Assembly: GCF_903645295.1 (NCBI RefSeq)
Contig: NZ_CAHJXM010000001.1
Location: 1,427,501 to 1,491,500, forward strand
Direction of reading: 5' to 3'
From: Bacillus sp. Marseille-Q1617
GTDB lineage: Bacteria > Bacillota > Bacilli > Bacillales > Bacillaceae_B
Length of the DNA stretch: 64,000 nucleotides
Positions within the stretch are counted from its first letter, which is position 1. Each line of letters starts with the position of its first letter. The notes below the pieces were generated by a model, which saw only the letters and a list, made by a program, of their open reading frames with translations, ran no database searches and was not told the origin of the DNA. A program made the position numbers and the translations under genes. Of this stretch, positions 52,095 to 60,597 are shown piece by piece.

Positions 52095-54170
52095 ATGCAG
52101 GTATTAAACAAGAAACAAGAAAATGAAAAGTTAGACACTGTTTTAAAAGAAGTTGTTTTGGAAAATATAAATGACTTGATCTTTATTATGAAAGTCGAGG
52201 AAGGACCTTCCTTTCGTTATGTATATATAAATGAATCTGCAAAGAGAAGTACGGAAATAAAAAATGAAGATATGGGAAGGCTGCTGGATGATGTGCTTCC
52301 AGGAGAACTGGCAGCACGTCTCAAAGAAAAGTATGTTCAATTGGTAGAAAATGAAGAGACCATTATCTTCAGGGACACGATCATGCTTCCAGGAAGGGAA
52401 CAGGTAGTAAATGAATCGATTTTAACCCCTATCAAAAATGAATCGGAAGAAATAGAATATGTTGTGTCCATCACGAGAGATGTCACACCCCTGATGAGAG
52501 AAAAGAGAAGGCTTACAAATGCAAAAAACAGATATAAATCGATCATTGAACATAATTTAGATGCCATTTTTATTTTGGACTCGAATGGGGTAATAAAGGA
52601 ATCAAATATTGCCGGCTGTCAACTGACTGGTTATACCAAAACACAATTGATGAATTACAGTATCTTTGAGCTATTTCACTCATCGGTCAAGGAGGACCTG
52701 CAGCACACATTGGAAAAGGCATTGAGAGGCACGCCGGCTACTTTAGAGCATTGTTTGATGAAAACCAGCAAAAGGAAGGATAAAGTAACAAGCCTGAAAG
52801 CGGTCCCGATTGTGGTAAAAGAGAAATTTGACGGATGTTATATCATTGTCAAGGATAATACAATTTCTTACGAGCAAAATGAAATGATTCATTATATGGC
52901 ACTTCATGACCAGTTGACCGGGCTTTGGAATCGAAAAGCTTTAGATGAGCATCTTCCCCTGTTCATTCAATCGATGGAGGATACGGAGAAGGAGCTGTCG
53001 GTCTTATACTTGGATTTAGATCGATTTAAATTTGTGAATGATACCCTTGGATTAAAAGGGGGAGACCGCTTCCTTAATAAAATATCAGAACGCTTGGTGA
53101 CCTTGACTGATGAGCATTGTCTTCTATACAGACAAGGGGGCGATGAGTTCATTTATTTATTGAAGAATAGCAGCTTGGAAGATACAAAGAAAAAAGCAGG
53201 GGAAGTACTGTCGTTATTTCATCAATCATTTACGATAGATGGTCAGGAATTCTATATCAGTCCTTCCATCGGGGTAAGCCGTTACCCTGCGGATGGGTAT
53301 GATGCCAATTCCCTCATCCAAAAGGCTGCACAGGCTCTGTTTCAGGTAAAAGAAAAAGGGAGGGCCCATTTCAGGTTTTATCAAACTCACATGGAATCAA
53401 GCTTTCCCAATTATATTATAATGGAATCACATCTGAGAAAAGCGATAGCAAAGGAAGAATTGTATATTCACTATCAACCTCAGATGAATTTATCAACTGG
53501 CAATGTCGACAGTTTTGAAGCGTTGATTCGCTGGAATAATCGGAAGTTCGGTTTCGTATCACCGGGACAGTTTATCCCGCTTGCAGAAGAAACCGGACTC
53601 ATTCACGGAATCGGAGAGTGGGTGCTGGAGCAAGTCTGCATGCAATTAAAGAATTGGAGGAAAAAGGGCTATAAAAACGTAAGGATTGCGATAAATATAT
53701 CTCCCAAACAATTTCTTCAAGAACAGCTTGTGGAAACGATAAGAGGGTACCTTGACAAGTATGAAATTCCCTCTGCATGCTTGGAAATTGAAATTACCGA
53801 GGGAGCCATGCAGGATACTCAGCAAACATTAAAAGTGCTCAAGAAACTAAAGGAGCTTGGTGTATTTATTTCCGTGGATGATTTTGGAACGGGTTATTCA
53901 TCTCTAAATTATTTGAAAAGATTTCCTATCGACATCCTTAAAATAGATCAGTCGTTCGTTAGGGAAATCGGCTCCAGTCAAAAAGATTCGGCCATTACAA
54001 CAACGATCATTCATCTCGCCCACAGTCTCGGCCTTGAAGTGATTGCAGAAGGTGTGGAAAAAGAGGGTCAGGTTCATTTCCTGAGAGAAGCAAAGTGCCA
54101 GAAAGCGCAAGGTTTTTACTTCAGTAAGCCAAAAGGTCCCGAAGAATTAGAGCATTATGTCCATGCTTAA
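52095..54170 (+). CDS. PAS-PAS-GGDEF-EAL cyclic-di-GMP enzyme
   Basis: The protein has two PAS domains (about residues 15-135 and 145-260), a GGDEF domain with YRQGGDEFIYLL near 355 and an EAL domain with FEALIRWNNR near 470, DDFGTGYSSL near 600 and VIAEGVE near 655. Both catalytic motifs look intact, so it could make and break c-di-GMP. No RxxD inhibitory site precedes GGDEF at the usual distance. No membrane helix. ATG 52095 is favoured by GAGG 9 bases upstream; ATGs at 52080 and 52086 lack an SD. Confidence 0.9.
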   Translation: MQVLNKKQENEKLDTVLKEVVLENINDLIFIMKVEEGPSFRYVYINESAKRSTEIKNEDMGRLLDDVLPGELAARLKEKYVQLVENEETIIFRDTIMLPGREQVVNESILTPIKNESEEIEYVVSITRDVTPLMREKRRLTNAKNRYKSIIEHNLDAIFILDSNGVIKESNIAGCQLTGYTKTQLMNYSIFELFHSSVKEDLQHTLEKALRGTPATLEHCLMKTSKRKDKVTSLKAVPIVVKEKFDGCYIIVKDNTISYEQNEMIHYMALHDQLTGLWNRKALDEHLPLFIQSMEDTEKELSVLYLDLDRFKFVNDTLGLKGGDRFLNKISERLVTLTDEHCLLYRQGGDEFIYLLKNSSLEDTKKKAGEVLSLFHQSFTIDGQEFYISPSIGVSRYPADGYDANSLIQKAAQALFQVKEKGRAHFRFYQTHMESSFPNYIIMESHLRKAIAKEELYIHYQPQMNLSTGNVDSFEALIRWNNRKFGFVSPGQFIPLAEETGLIHGIGEWVLEQVCMQLKNWRKKGYKNVRIAINISPKQFLQEQLVETIRGYLDKYEIPSACLEIEITEGAMQDTQQTLKVLKKLKELGVFISVDDFGTGYSSLNYLKRFPIDILKIDQSFVREIGSSQKDSAITTTIIHLAHSLGLEVIAEGVEKEGQVHFLREAKCQKAQGFYFSKPKGPEELEHYVHA

Positions 54171-54330
54171 ACGGAAGCATTCTGATAATCTTAGGATTTG
54201 ACAGGTGCAGGGCGATGACTTATGTTAAAACGAGGGCCGGATCATTCGCTTCGCTTCAGTACGGAATGAATCGGAGCAGAAATCGAAAGCCCTTCTACTA
54301 GAGCAATGTTTTTAAAGGAGAGGGATTAAG

Positions 54331-54546
54331 ATGAAGAAGAAGCAAATGGAAATCCTGTTTCTCCCTACCGATAGAGGGACTGTCAAGGTGTATGTACAAG
54401 GATTTCATACTCCTCGATCTTTAGGTAAAGTCATCGTTACATTTGATCATGTTTCTGTCGAAGCGAAAGGATATAGAAGGAATAAGACGATTATTAAAGC
54501 TTTAGCGCAGCTTCATGAAACCATTGTTAATAATCAAGATAGTTAA
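54331..54546 (+). CDS. 71-residue protein of unknown function
   Basis: AAAGGAGAGG precedes the ATG. The small protein starts MKKKQMEILFLPTDRGTVKV, looks like a beta-rich fold with a C-terminal helix, and has no signal peptide. I do not recognise the family. It has its own terminator and lies just before fadH. Confidence 0.7.
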   Translation: MKKKQMEILFLPTDRGTVKVYVQGFHTPRSLGKVIVTFDHVSVEAKGYRRNKTIIKALAQLHETIVNNQDS

Positions 54547-54554
54547 ATGACCTG

Positions 54555-54590
54555 TCCGGCACGTGATTTTCATCATGTGCCGGATTTTTT
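54555..54590 (+). terminator. Terminator before fadH
   Basis: TCCGGCACGTGA (54555-54566) pairs with TCATGTGCCGGA (54573-54584) with one wobble, followed by T6. Confidence 0.9.
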
Positions 54591-54609
54591 ATGTCTCAAA
54601 GCTGGCTGT

Positions 54610-54624
54610 TTGGAAACGGTTTGT
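54610..54624 (+). promoter_or_regulatory. Possible cre site upstream of fadH
   Basis: TTGGAAACGGTTTGT matches WTGNAANCGNWNNCW at all but one position, 11 bases before the FadR box. This would allow catabolite repression. Confidence 0.4.
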
Positions 54625-54634
54625 GATAAAATAA

Positions 54635-54652
54635 TGAGTGAATATTCATTCA
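54635..54652. promoter_or_regulatory. FadR operator
   Basis: TGAGTGAATATTCATTCA matches the B. subtilis FadR consensus TGAATGANTANTCATTCA with one mismatch. It ends 21 bases before the fadH start, overlapping the likely promoter. Long-chain acyl-CoA would relieve repression. Confidence 0.85.
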
Positions 54653-54673
54653 CTTTAAAGGGGGATATGTATA

Positions 54674-55441
54674 ATGGGAGAAACACAAACGGTGATCATC
54701 ACTGGAGGCTCCAATGGTATGGGGAAATATATGGCGAAATTTTTCCTGGAAAAGGGTTCGAATGTCGTCATCACGGGGCGGAATGAAGAGAGACTGCAGT
54801 CAGTAAAAGAAGAATTCGCAGCGCTTGAAGGGGAACTGGAAGTATTTCAGATGGATGTGAGAGAACAGGAGCACTCTGAGGCAATGGTTAAATTCACAGC
54901 AGAGAAGTTCGGTAGAATTGATGTGTTGATCAACAATGCAGCCGGAAATTTTATCTGCCCTGTTGAAAAAATGACTCCTAACGGATGGAAATCTGTCATT
55001 GATATCGTTCTGAATGGAACATTCCTTTGTTCCCATGCAGTGGGCAATCATTGGATTGCAGAAAAGCAAAAAGGGTCGATTATCAATATGGTGGCTACAT
55101 ATGCATGGAATGCCGGAGCCGGGGTAGCCCACTCAGCTGCGGCAAAAGCGGGTGTCTTATCTTTGACGAGAACGCTTGCTGTTGAATGGGGTCACAAGTA
55201 TGGAATACGTACCAACGCCATCGCCCCGGGACCGATTGAACGAACAGGAGGGGCAGAAAAGCTATGGGTCTCAGATGAAGCTGCCAAACGTACGATTGAA
55301 AGCGTGCCTCTAAAGCGGCTCGGGACCCCTGAAGAAATTGCGGGACTTGCTTACTTCATTTCTTCTGAACAAGCAGCATATATGAATGGAGAATGCATCA
55401 CATTGGATGGAGGTCAATGGTTGAATCAATTTCCATTCTAA
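54674..55441 (+). CDS. fadH: 2,4-dienoyl-CoA reductase (YkuF-like SDR)
   Basis: The 255-residue SDR has TGGSNGMGKYMAKFF at residue 10, the NADPH-type TGRNEERL after beta-2, and INNAAGNF near 86. At the usual YxxxK site it reads HSAAAKAGV, so Lys is kept but Tyr is replaced. This is typical of dienoyl-CoA reductase-type SDRs. It would reduce polyunsaturated acyl-CoA intermediates in beta-oxidation. A FadR box upstream supports fatty-acid control. AAAGGGGGA precedes the ATG. Confidence 0.9.
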   Translation: MGETQTVIITGGSNGMGKYMAKFFLEKGSNVVITGRNEERLQSVKEEFAALEGELEVFQMDVREQEHSEAMVKFTAEKFGRIDVLINNAAGNFICPVEKMTPNGWKSVIDIVLNGTFLCSHAVGNHWIAEKQKGSIINMVATYAWNAGAGVAHSAAAKAGVLSLTRTLAVEWGHKYGIRTNAIAPGPIERTGGAEKLWVSDEAAKRTIESVPLKRLGTPEEIAGLAYFISSEQAAYMNGECITLDGGQWLNQFPF

Positions 55442-55552
55442 TATCCATCATGTAAGCTTTTGAATGAACATAATGATAAATAAAACCGCAGGCAGTCAGA
55501 ATGCAAACACTTTAAGTAAGTAAATTCCACAAAGGCAGCTTTGTCAGGTGAG

Positions 55553-55586
55553 AAGAATGCTTTTAAGTGATTGCATTCTTTTTTTG
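55553..55586 (+). terminator. Terminator after fadH
   Basis: AGAATGC pairs with GCATTCT around a 12-base loop, followed by T7. It lies about 110 bases after the fadH stop. Confidence 0.7.
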
Positions 55587-55671
55587 CTGATTTTTCGATC
55601 ATTTAAGCTTAACACTAAGGGTTCATATGTTATACTTATGCAAAAAAATGTTTAAGGTTGGAGGAGTGCTT

Positions 55672-56895
55672 ATGGATCCCTTAGATATCATTTCAAATAT
55701 TGAGAAAGTCATTCCTTATTTTCAACCGGTTTTCAGCGCGGATGAACATAAAATAATCGGCTATGAAGTGCTGGGCAGAATCATCCATGAGAATGGGGAG
55801 GCGGTAAGCCTTGGCCCTTTTTTCACGGGTAATGATATTCCAGATGAATATAAGATGGAAGTCGATGAAAATGTGACTAGAAAGGCACTCAATCAATTCA
55901 TTTCAGCTAATCAGGAAGGGTTGATTTTTATTAACCGTGATGCCAGGCTGCTCATGTTCGACCATGGGGAATCCTTCCTGGAATTACTGCTGGATTATAA
56001 AGACAAAGGACTTCAGTTGAATCGTATAGTATTAGAGCTTTCCGAGAAGACGTTTCACGGCGATTTCGAACAGCTTTTACATGTTCTTTTATATTATAAA
56101 ACGTATGGAATTAAAGTAGCCATCGACAATGTTGGCGGGAACATGGGGGAGCTTGACAGACTGTCACATTTTTCTCCCGATATTCTGAAAGTCGATCTCT
56201 CACAACTTCGAAATGACGCAGGAAACAAGATGTACAAAGATATATTATTCAGTCTTTCCGTGCTTGCCAGAAAAATTGGAGCTTCACTCCTGTTCGAGAA
56301 TATAGAAATTAATTATCAGCTGCAATTTGCATGGTTGAATGGAGGCAGATTTTATCAGGGATATTATCTAAAGCACCCTTCAGCTACTTTCTTGAAAAGT
56401 GAAATCCTTAAAGACAAACTAAAGGAAAAATGCGAGGATTACATTCGTTATGAAAAGAAACATTTAGAAGCAGGTTATCAATTCGCGGATGATTTACATA
56501 AAGAGATCACCCAAACGTTATCACAGCTGAAAAAACAAACAGAAGACTTTGATAAACTGCTCACCGGACTCGCAGTCACATTTGCAGATAAGTGTTTTCG
56601 ATTGTATATGTGCGATGAGAATGGGTTTCAGGTCACAAGCAATATCCTGAAAGTACATGGTAAATGGGAGCTCCATCAGAGATTCAAGGGGAAGAATTGG
56701 AGCTGGCGCCCGTATTTCTTGGAAAACATTCTCCGAATGAGAATCAATAAAAAAGGATTATTGTCGGATATCTATAGTGATATTGATTCTGGGGAACCAA
56801 TCCGCACCTACTCTTATCCATTTGGAAATGGATTATATCTTTTCATGGATTTATCTTATGAGTTTTTATTTGAAGAAGAAAGCCTTCTTTATTAG
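55672..56895 (+). CDS. ykuI: EAL-domain protein YkuI
   Basis: The 407-residue protein equals B. subtilis YkuI in length. The EAL domain (about residues 1-250) has YEVLGRI in place of E-A-L, VLELSEKTF, and AIDNVGGNMGELD where active enzymes have DDFG, so catalysis is doubtful. A YkuI C-terminal PAS-like domain (about 285-405) follows a helical linker. YkuI binds c-di-GMP in structures but has no proven phosphodiesterase activity. ATG 55672 follows GGAGGAG. Confidence 0.92.
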   Translation: MDPLDIISNIEKVIPYFQPVFSADEHKIIGYEVLGRIIHENGEAVSLGPFFTGNDIPDEYKMEVDENVTRKALNQFISANQEGLIFINRDARLLMFDHGESFLELLLDYKDKGLQLNRIVLELSEKTFHGDFEQLLHVLLYYKTYGIKVAIDNVGGNMGELDRLSHFSPDILKVDLSQLRNDAGNKMYKDILFSLSVLARKIGASLLFENIEINYQLQFAWLNGGRFYQGYYLKHPSATFLKSEILKDKLKEKCEDYIRYEKKHLEAGYQFADDLHKEITQTLSQLKKQTEDFDKLLTGLAVTFADKCFRLYMCDENGFQVTSNILKVHGKWELHQRFKGKNWSWRPYFLENILRMRINKKGLLSDIYSDIDSGEPIRTYSYPFGNGLYLFMDLSYEFLFEEESLLY

Positions 56896-57036
56896 AAGCA
56901 TTTTGCCAAGATAGACCTCAAACCAAATTTTCTTACCTGCCTCCTATACTAATGGAAGCACATCCACTTTTCCTTGAATAGGGTTTTCCCATTAGGGGAA
57001 ATTATCTGTAATGGATCAATAAAAGGAGGGGCATGG

Positions 57037-57276
57037 ATGAGTATTTTTATTATACTGCTCTCATTAATTGCAATAGCAGTAGCTGGATATTCAGTTTATT
57101 ATACATTTAAGGTTGCAGGGCAGGAGAAGCGGTTAAAAGGTGATTTCGACACAGATATTCCGGAGGCTGTTAAGCAGCATCCCTTCATTCGGAATCCGGT
57201 ATTTCTCGCGATCTTAGTATTTACCGTTTTCGTGGTCGTCATGATTTTGTATCTTTCCTTTAATTTTTCGTATTAA
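57037..57276 (+). CDS. 79-residue membrane protein with two helices
   Basis: AAAAGGAGGGG precedes ATG 57037. The protein has helices at about residues 2-24 and 54-77 and a basic, then acidic, cytosolic loop (GQEKRLKGDFDTDIPEAVKQ) between. No family recognised. An upstream in-frame extension has no SD. Confidence 0.7.
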   Translation: MSIFIILLSLIAIAVAGYSVYYTFKVAGQEKRLKGDFDTDIPEAVKQHPFIRNPVFLAILVFTVFVVVMILYLSFNFSY

Positions 57277-57357
57277 TTTTGCCCCGGCAAGGCTTGAGGG
57301 ATATGTTAGACTGCTGGACGGAAACGGTCAGGGCTAATTACCGAAACCATGTTAGTA

Positions 57358-57465
57358 AAAAAGAGGCTGGGATATAAGAGATATAGTGTAAGTAAAAACC
57401 CGAACCGATTTGTAGTTTAAATGGCAAATTGGTTCGGGTTTTTAATTTTTTCCCAGCCTCTTTTT
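57358..57465. repeat. Nested palindromic element (hairpin within hairpin)
   Basis: A 15-bp perfect outer stem (AAAAAGAGGCTGGGA, 57358-57372, with 57451-57465) encloses a 19-bp inner stem with one wobble (AAAAACCCGAACCGATTTG, 57394-57412, with 57425-57443). GAGGCTGGGA ends are known from short Firmicutes intergenic repeats. Alternatives are a double terminator or a structured RNA. The rest of the gap 57277-57638 has no gene I recognise. Confidence 0.7.
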
Positions 57466-57638
57466 CTGGTTAGATATTCCAGTGCTCATAGTGTTTAACT
57501 TCCAATTTCACCGGGAAATTTACAAATAAGTGAAAACGATGTCAATCCTTGTAGAGATTATTCGAACAAAACTTAGCCAATCGACAAATTTCAGTTGCTA
57601 CAATATATTCATCTAATTATTTTAAGGAGGGGAATAAA

Positions 57639-58145
57639 ATGGAAAAAAGAAGATTATTGCTCTTATTTATGATCATCGGATTGGTTTCAGCAGCGTGCGG
57701 ACAAGTCAATCAGACCCAGGCGTCCACTTTCAAGGAAAAGCAGGCACTGGCTTTAGTAAAGGAAGCGTTCCAAACCCAAGTTTCATTAAGTGAACAGCCT
57801 CAATCACTGGAAGCCATTGAAAACCAGCTTAATTCTTCCTTTACAGAAGAACTGTCTGATTCATTTATTGAAGAAAATGTCATAAAAGTAGAAGATGGCT
57901 TTCAAACGTTTGGTTCAGACTTTGCACCATACTATATTCCTTTCTTTAAATACGATGAGCACACAAAAGTTAAGTATGCAGATGGAAAGTGGTACATATG
58001 GGAAGAACGGACAGGTGAAGAAAAAGGTCCTGTCTCAACAGAGCCGGGAGTGGAAGCCGTTGTTTTAACAAAGGTAAAAGGTGATTGGAAAGTATCTTCT
58101 ATAACCAATGAATTGCCGGGAGACATCACGTCATACAAAGAATAA
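57639..58145 (+). CDS. Lipoprotein of unknown function
   Basis: The 168-residue protein has a lipoprotein signal with lipobox VSAAC at residue 21, then a soluble alpha/beta region with KVKYADGKWYIWEER near 110 and a C-terminal VVLTKVKGDWKVSSI. It may belong to the DUF3993 group, which I cannot confirm. TAAGGAGGGG precedes the ATG. It stands alone with its own terminator. Confidence 0.8.
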   Translation: MEKRRLLLLFMIIGLVSAACGQVNQTQASTFKEKQALALVKEAFQTQVSLSEQPQSLEAIENQLNSSFTEELSDSFIEENVIKVEDGFQTFGSDFAPYYIPFFKYDEHTKVKYADGKWYIWEERTGEEKGPVSTEPGVEAVVLTKVKGDWKVSSITNELPGDITSYKE

Positions 58146-58150
58146 ACATT

Positions 58151-58188
58151 AAAAAAGATACCTCCAGGGTGATGAGGTATCTTTTTTA
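58151..58188. terminator. Terminator between lipoprotein and glutaredoxin genes
   Basis: AAAAAAGATACCTC (58151-58164) pairs perfectly with GAGGTATCTTTTTT (58174-58187), usable on both strands. Confidence 0.9.
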
Positions 58189-58200
58189 ATGTGATTTATT

Positions 58201-58434
58201 TTATAAATTCAATGCCGTTTTGAGCGCTTCCAGGTTAAATCCTGATATGACTGTATCGTCGACAGTGATGGTAGGAGTTGAGTAGGATTTCAATTGGTTG
58301 ATCAAATGTTCTCTTGCCCCGTTGTCTTCCTTAATATTTTTTTCAAGGTATTCGATCTTATATTCTTTCAGGAAGAGCTTTACTACCTCGCAAGGCGGGC
58401 AATCAGGCTGGGTGTATAACGTAACTTTTCTCAA
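58201..58434 (-). CDS. Glutaredoxin/NrdH-like thiol protein
   Basis: The 77-residue protein is a thioredoxin fold with the redox motif CPPC in LYTQPDCPPCEVVK and the cis-Pro segment YSTPTITVDD. It reduces disulfides in the cytosol. Start is TTG 58434, four bases after the stop of the upstream metallo-beta-lactamase gene; the SD AAAGGGG lies inside that gene. The two are one operon. Confidence 0.88.
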   Translation of the reverse strand: MRKVTLYTQPDCPPCEVVKLFLKEYKIEYLEKNIKEDNGAREHLINQLKSYSTPTITVDDTVISGFNLEALKTALNL

Positions 58435-58438
58435 ACTT

Positions 58439-59386
58439 TCATTTCCCCTTTTGTAGTTTTGTTAAATAGTCGACTATTCCCATTGCAGAAACCTTCATGT
58501 CAAGTTCCAAGAGTTGAAATAGTGAGTGCTGTGGATCCAAGCCCTTTTGAACAAAAGAAGCTTTTGCCAGATTGTATAGTTCAGCAGAGAGTTTTTCGAC
58601 GTTTTCGTCCATTGAGGCCTTGGGGGAAAATGTCTTTTGTGCTTTTTCCATGAACAATTCCAGCCATCCCTCAACTTCATTAAGAGCCTGTTCCACCTCT
58701 TCTGTCATCCCATAGTGACCGAAATAGATCCGATCTAATTTCATATCTCTGAAAAAATGGATCGCTTCCTTCATTGAATCAGGGTTAAATTGGTTGGGTG
58801 ATGTGGAAGGGAGATAAAAGGATGCTTCATCTGCCCGATATTGGATTCCACATGTGTCACCAGTGAACATTCCGCCTGAAACTGGATCGTAAATACTGAA
58901 ATGATGGTTGGCATGCCCGGGCGTATTATAAAAAGTGAGAGTGCATCCTTCACTCAGTTTCAAGGTTTCTCCGTGATTTTTAACAACCATGCGCTTCTCA
59001 GGGATTGGTTTGATGGGTGCAAATAATGTATCAAAATCATCACCGTAAACGGCTTTTGCTCCGGCGATCAACCTCGAGGGATCATTCATGTGCCTGAATC
59101 CCTTTGGGTGGACAATGATGGTCGCTGAAGGGCACTCTTCCAGGAAGAGGCCTGCACCTCCGGCATGATCTAAATGGATATGAGTCAGAATTATGTATTG
59201 AATATCTTCTAATTTAATGTTTAACTTAGAGAGACCTTTTTTTAGATGAGGGATTGAGGGGCTGGCAGATGTTTCAATGATCGCAAGTGATTCTTCATGA
59301 ATGATATAGCTCCCGGTCCGTGCTTCCATTGACAAATCCATCAGGTCTACTAATGATATCCTTGAATCTAAACGCTCGATACTCAT
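58439..59386 (-). CDS. Metallo-beta-lactamase-fold hydrolase
   Basis: The 315-residue protein has the metal motif LTHIHLDHAGG near residue 75, NTPGHANHHFSIYD near 165 and FTGDTCGIQYR near 190. It resembles glyoxalase II-like or lactonase-like MBL enzymes with a helical C-terminal part. Substrate unknown. ATG 59386 has AAAGGA at 9 bases; an upstream ATG lacks an SD. Pairing with a glutaredoxin suggests a thiol-linked substrate, an inference. Confidence 0.87.
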   Translation of the reverse strand: MSIERLDSRISLVDLMDLSMEARTGSYIIHEESLAIIETSASPSIPHLKKGLSKLNIKLEDIQYIILTHIHLDHAGGAGLFLEECPSATIIVHPKGFRHMNDPSRLIAGAKAVYGDDFDTLFAPIKPIPEKRMVVKNHGETLKLSEGCTLTFYNTPGHANHHFSIYDPVSGGMFTGDTCGIQYRADEASFYLPSTSPNQFNPDSMKEAIHFFRDMKLDRIYFGHYGMTEEVEQALNEVEGWLELFMEKAQKTFSPKASMDENVEKLSAELYNLAKASFVQKGLDPQHSLFQLLELDMKVSAMGIVDYLTKLQKGK

Positions 59387-59538
59387 CTTAACAAATCCTT
59401 TCTTAGTCATATATACTTTTTTTCATTATATAGGATTTTTATCAGTATTAGGGCAAAACATTAGATTTAACAGGATAGAATTTGGTACAATGCAAAAGCT
59501 ATGAAAAAAGAAATAGAACAGGAAAGGAGAGACTGCTT

Positions 59539-59784
59539 ATGTCTCAGCTTCTTGGAATCATACAAAGATTAAAGACATTGCAAGAACAAGGTGAACAAGG
59601 GGAAACTCAACAGCGTTTTTTTGAATACAACGGAAAGAAGATTTGTGAGGTAAAGTATTTACCGAAACAGGATACCTTCGAAATTGAAGTCATGAATGAA
59701 AAAGGGAGCAGTTTTCCTTTTGACAACATCGACATCACGGCAATTGAAATCTACGAACTGCTGCAGGAAGCAAATCAAGAATAA
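59539..59784 (+). CDS. ykuJ: YkuJ-like protein
   Basis: The 81-residue soluble protein fits the YkuJ/DUF1797 family in length and pattern (MSQLLGIIQRLKTLQEQGE, FFEYNGKKICEVKYL, DNIDITAIEIYELLQ). AAAGGAGAG precedes ATG 59539. Function is unknown. The ykuI-ykuJ-ykuL-ccpC order follows B. subtilis, though ykuK and abbA are missing here. Confidence 0.88.
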   Translation: MSQLLGIIQRLKTLQEQGEQGETQQRFFEYNGKKICEVKYLPKQDTFEIEVMNEKGSSFPFDNIDITAIEIYELLQEANQE

Positions 59785-59790
59785 CACTAA

Positions 59791-59831
59791 GATAACCAGA
59801 TGAGATCATACTCTTGTTTGGTTATTTTTTT
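59791..59831 (+). terminator. Terminator after ykuJ
   Basis: ATAACCAGA pairs with TTTGGTTAT (two imperfect positions) followed by T7. Confidence 0.7.
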
Positions 59832-60013
59832 ATGTATGTAAATCCATTTATTGTTATTTGTTGAAGCGGATATTTCTACAATTTCCTTCTCCTGTGTTAG
59901 AATTAGTGTGGTGCTTTTTTGTAAATGAAATTAACAATCATGATGAATCGAAAAAAGCTTGGCACTAAGAAACATGCTGAATGAAACATTCATAAAAAAA
60001 TGAGGGGTTTTAC

Positions 60014-60451
60014 ATGATTTCATTAAGTAGTAAGGAATTTTTAGAAACGAATATTAAAGATTTTATCATTCCATCAGAGAAAGTCGCTCACGTACAAATG
60101 GGTAATTCTCTTGAACATGCTTTGCTGTTATTGACAAAAAGCGGATATTCTTCCATTCCGGTATTGGATTCTGCATTTCGTTTTCAAGGTCTTATCAGCT
60201 CATCGCTCATAACTGATGCTGTATTGGGTCTCGAGCGATTTGAGTTTGAGAAGCTTGAATCAATGAAAGTGGAGGAAGTCATGACCAGTGATTTCCCTAC
60301 GATTTCATTCGATGCGGATTTCAAAAAAGCGGTGGAGCTGTTGATTGATCATCCATTCTTGTGTGTAGTCTCCGATGATGAATATTTTGAAGGGATCATG
60401 ACCAGAAGAGTGATGTTGAAACAGCTCAAACGGAACATTTATAATTCCTAA
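60014..60451 (+). CDS. darB: CBS-domain c-di-AMP-binding protein DarB (YkuL)
   Basis: The 145-residue protein consists of two CBS motifs (about residues 22-70 and 80-140). The first shows ALLLLTKSGYSSIPVLD, the second MTSDFPTISFDADFKKA. Length and synteny match YkuL, now DarB/CbpB, which binds c-di-AMP and interacts with Rel and pyruvate carboxylase. GAGGGG precedes the ATG. Confidence 0.9.
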   Translation: MISLSSKEFLETNIKDFIIPSEKVAHVQMGNSLEHALLLLTKSGYSSIPVLDSAFRFQGLISSSLITDAVLGLERFEFEKLESMKVEEVMTSDFPTISFDADFKKAVELLIDHPFLCVVSDDEYFEGIMTRRVMLKQLKRNIYNS

Positions 60452-60504
60452 TATCTTTTGAAATGTATCAGTACGAAAAAAGTGTTTAACATGTAATCAA
60501 AACA

Positions 60505-60570
60505 CGGAGACCCCAAAGGGGGAACTCCATGATAGAAAAAGGAGGATGGCATAACTTGTCATCCTCTTTC
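60505..60570 (+). promoter_or_regulatory. Two hairpins in the leader of the MFS gene
   Basis: GGAG-A-CCCC with GGGG-GAA-CTCC (60507-60528) and GAGGATGGCA with TGTCATCCTC (60542-60564) form consecutive hairpins. The first buries an SD and ATG at 60529 that are in frame with the MFS gene. The second resembles a terminator with a short T tract, perhaps ending darB transcripts. Confidence 0.45.
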
Positions 60571-60597
60571 ATTGAAGACTTATTGAAGGAGATCAAA

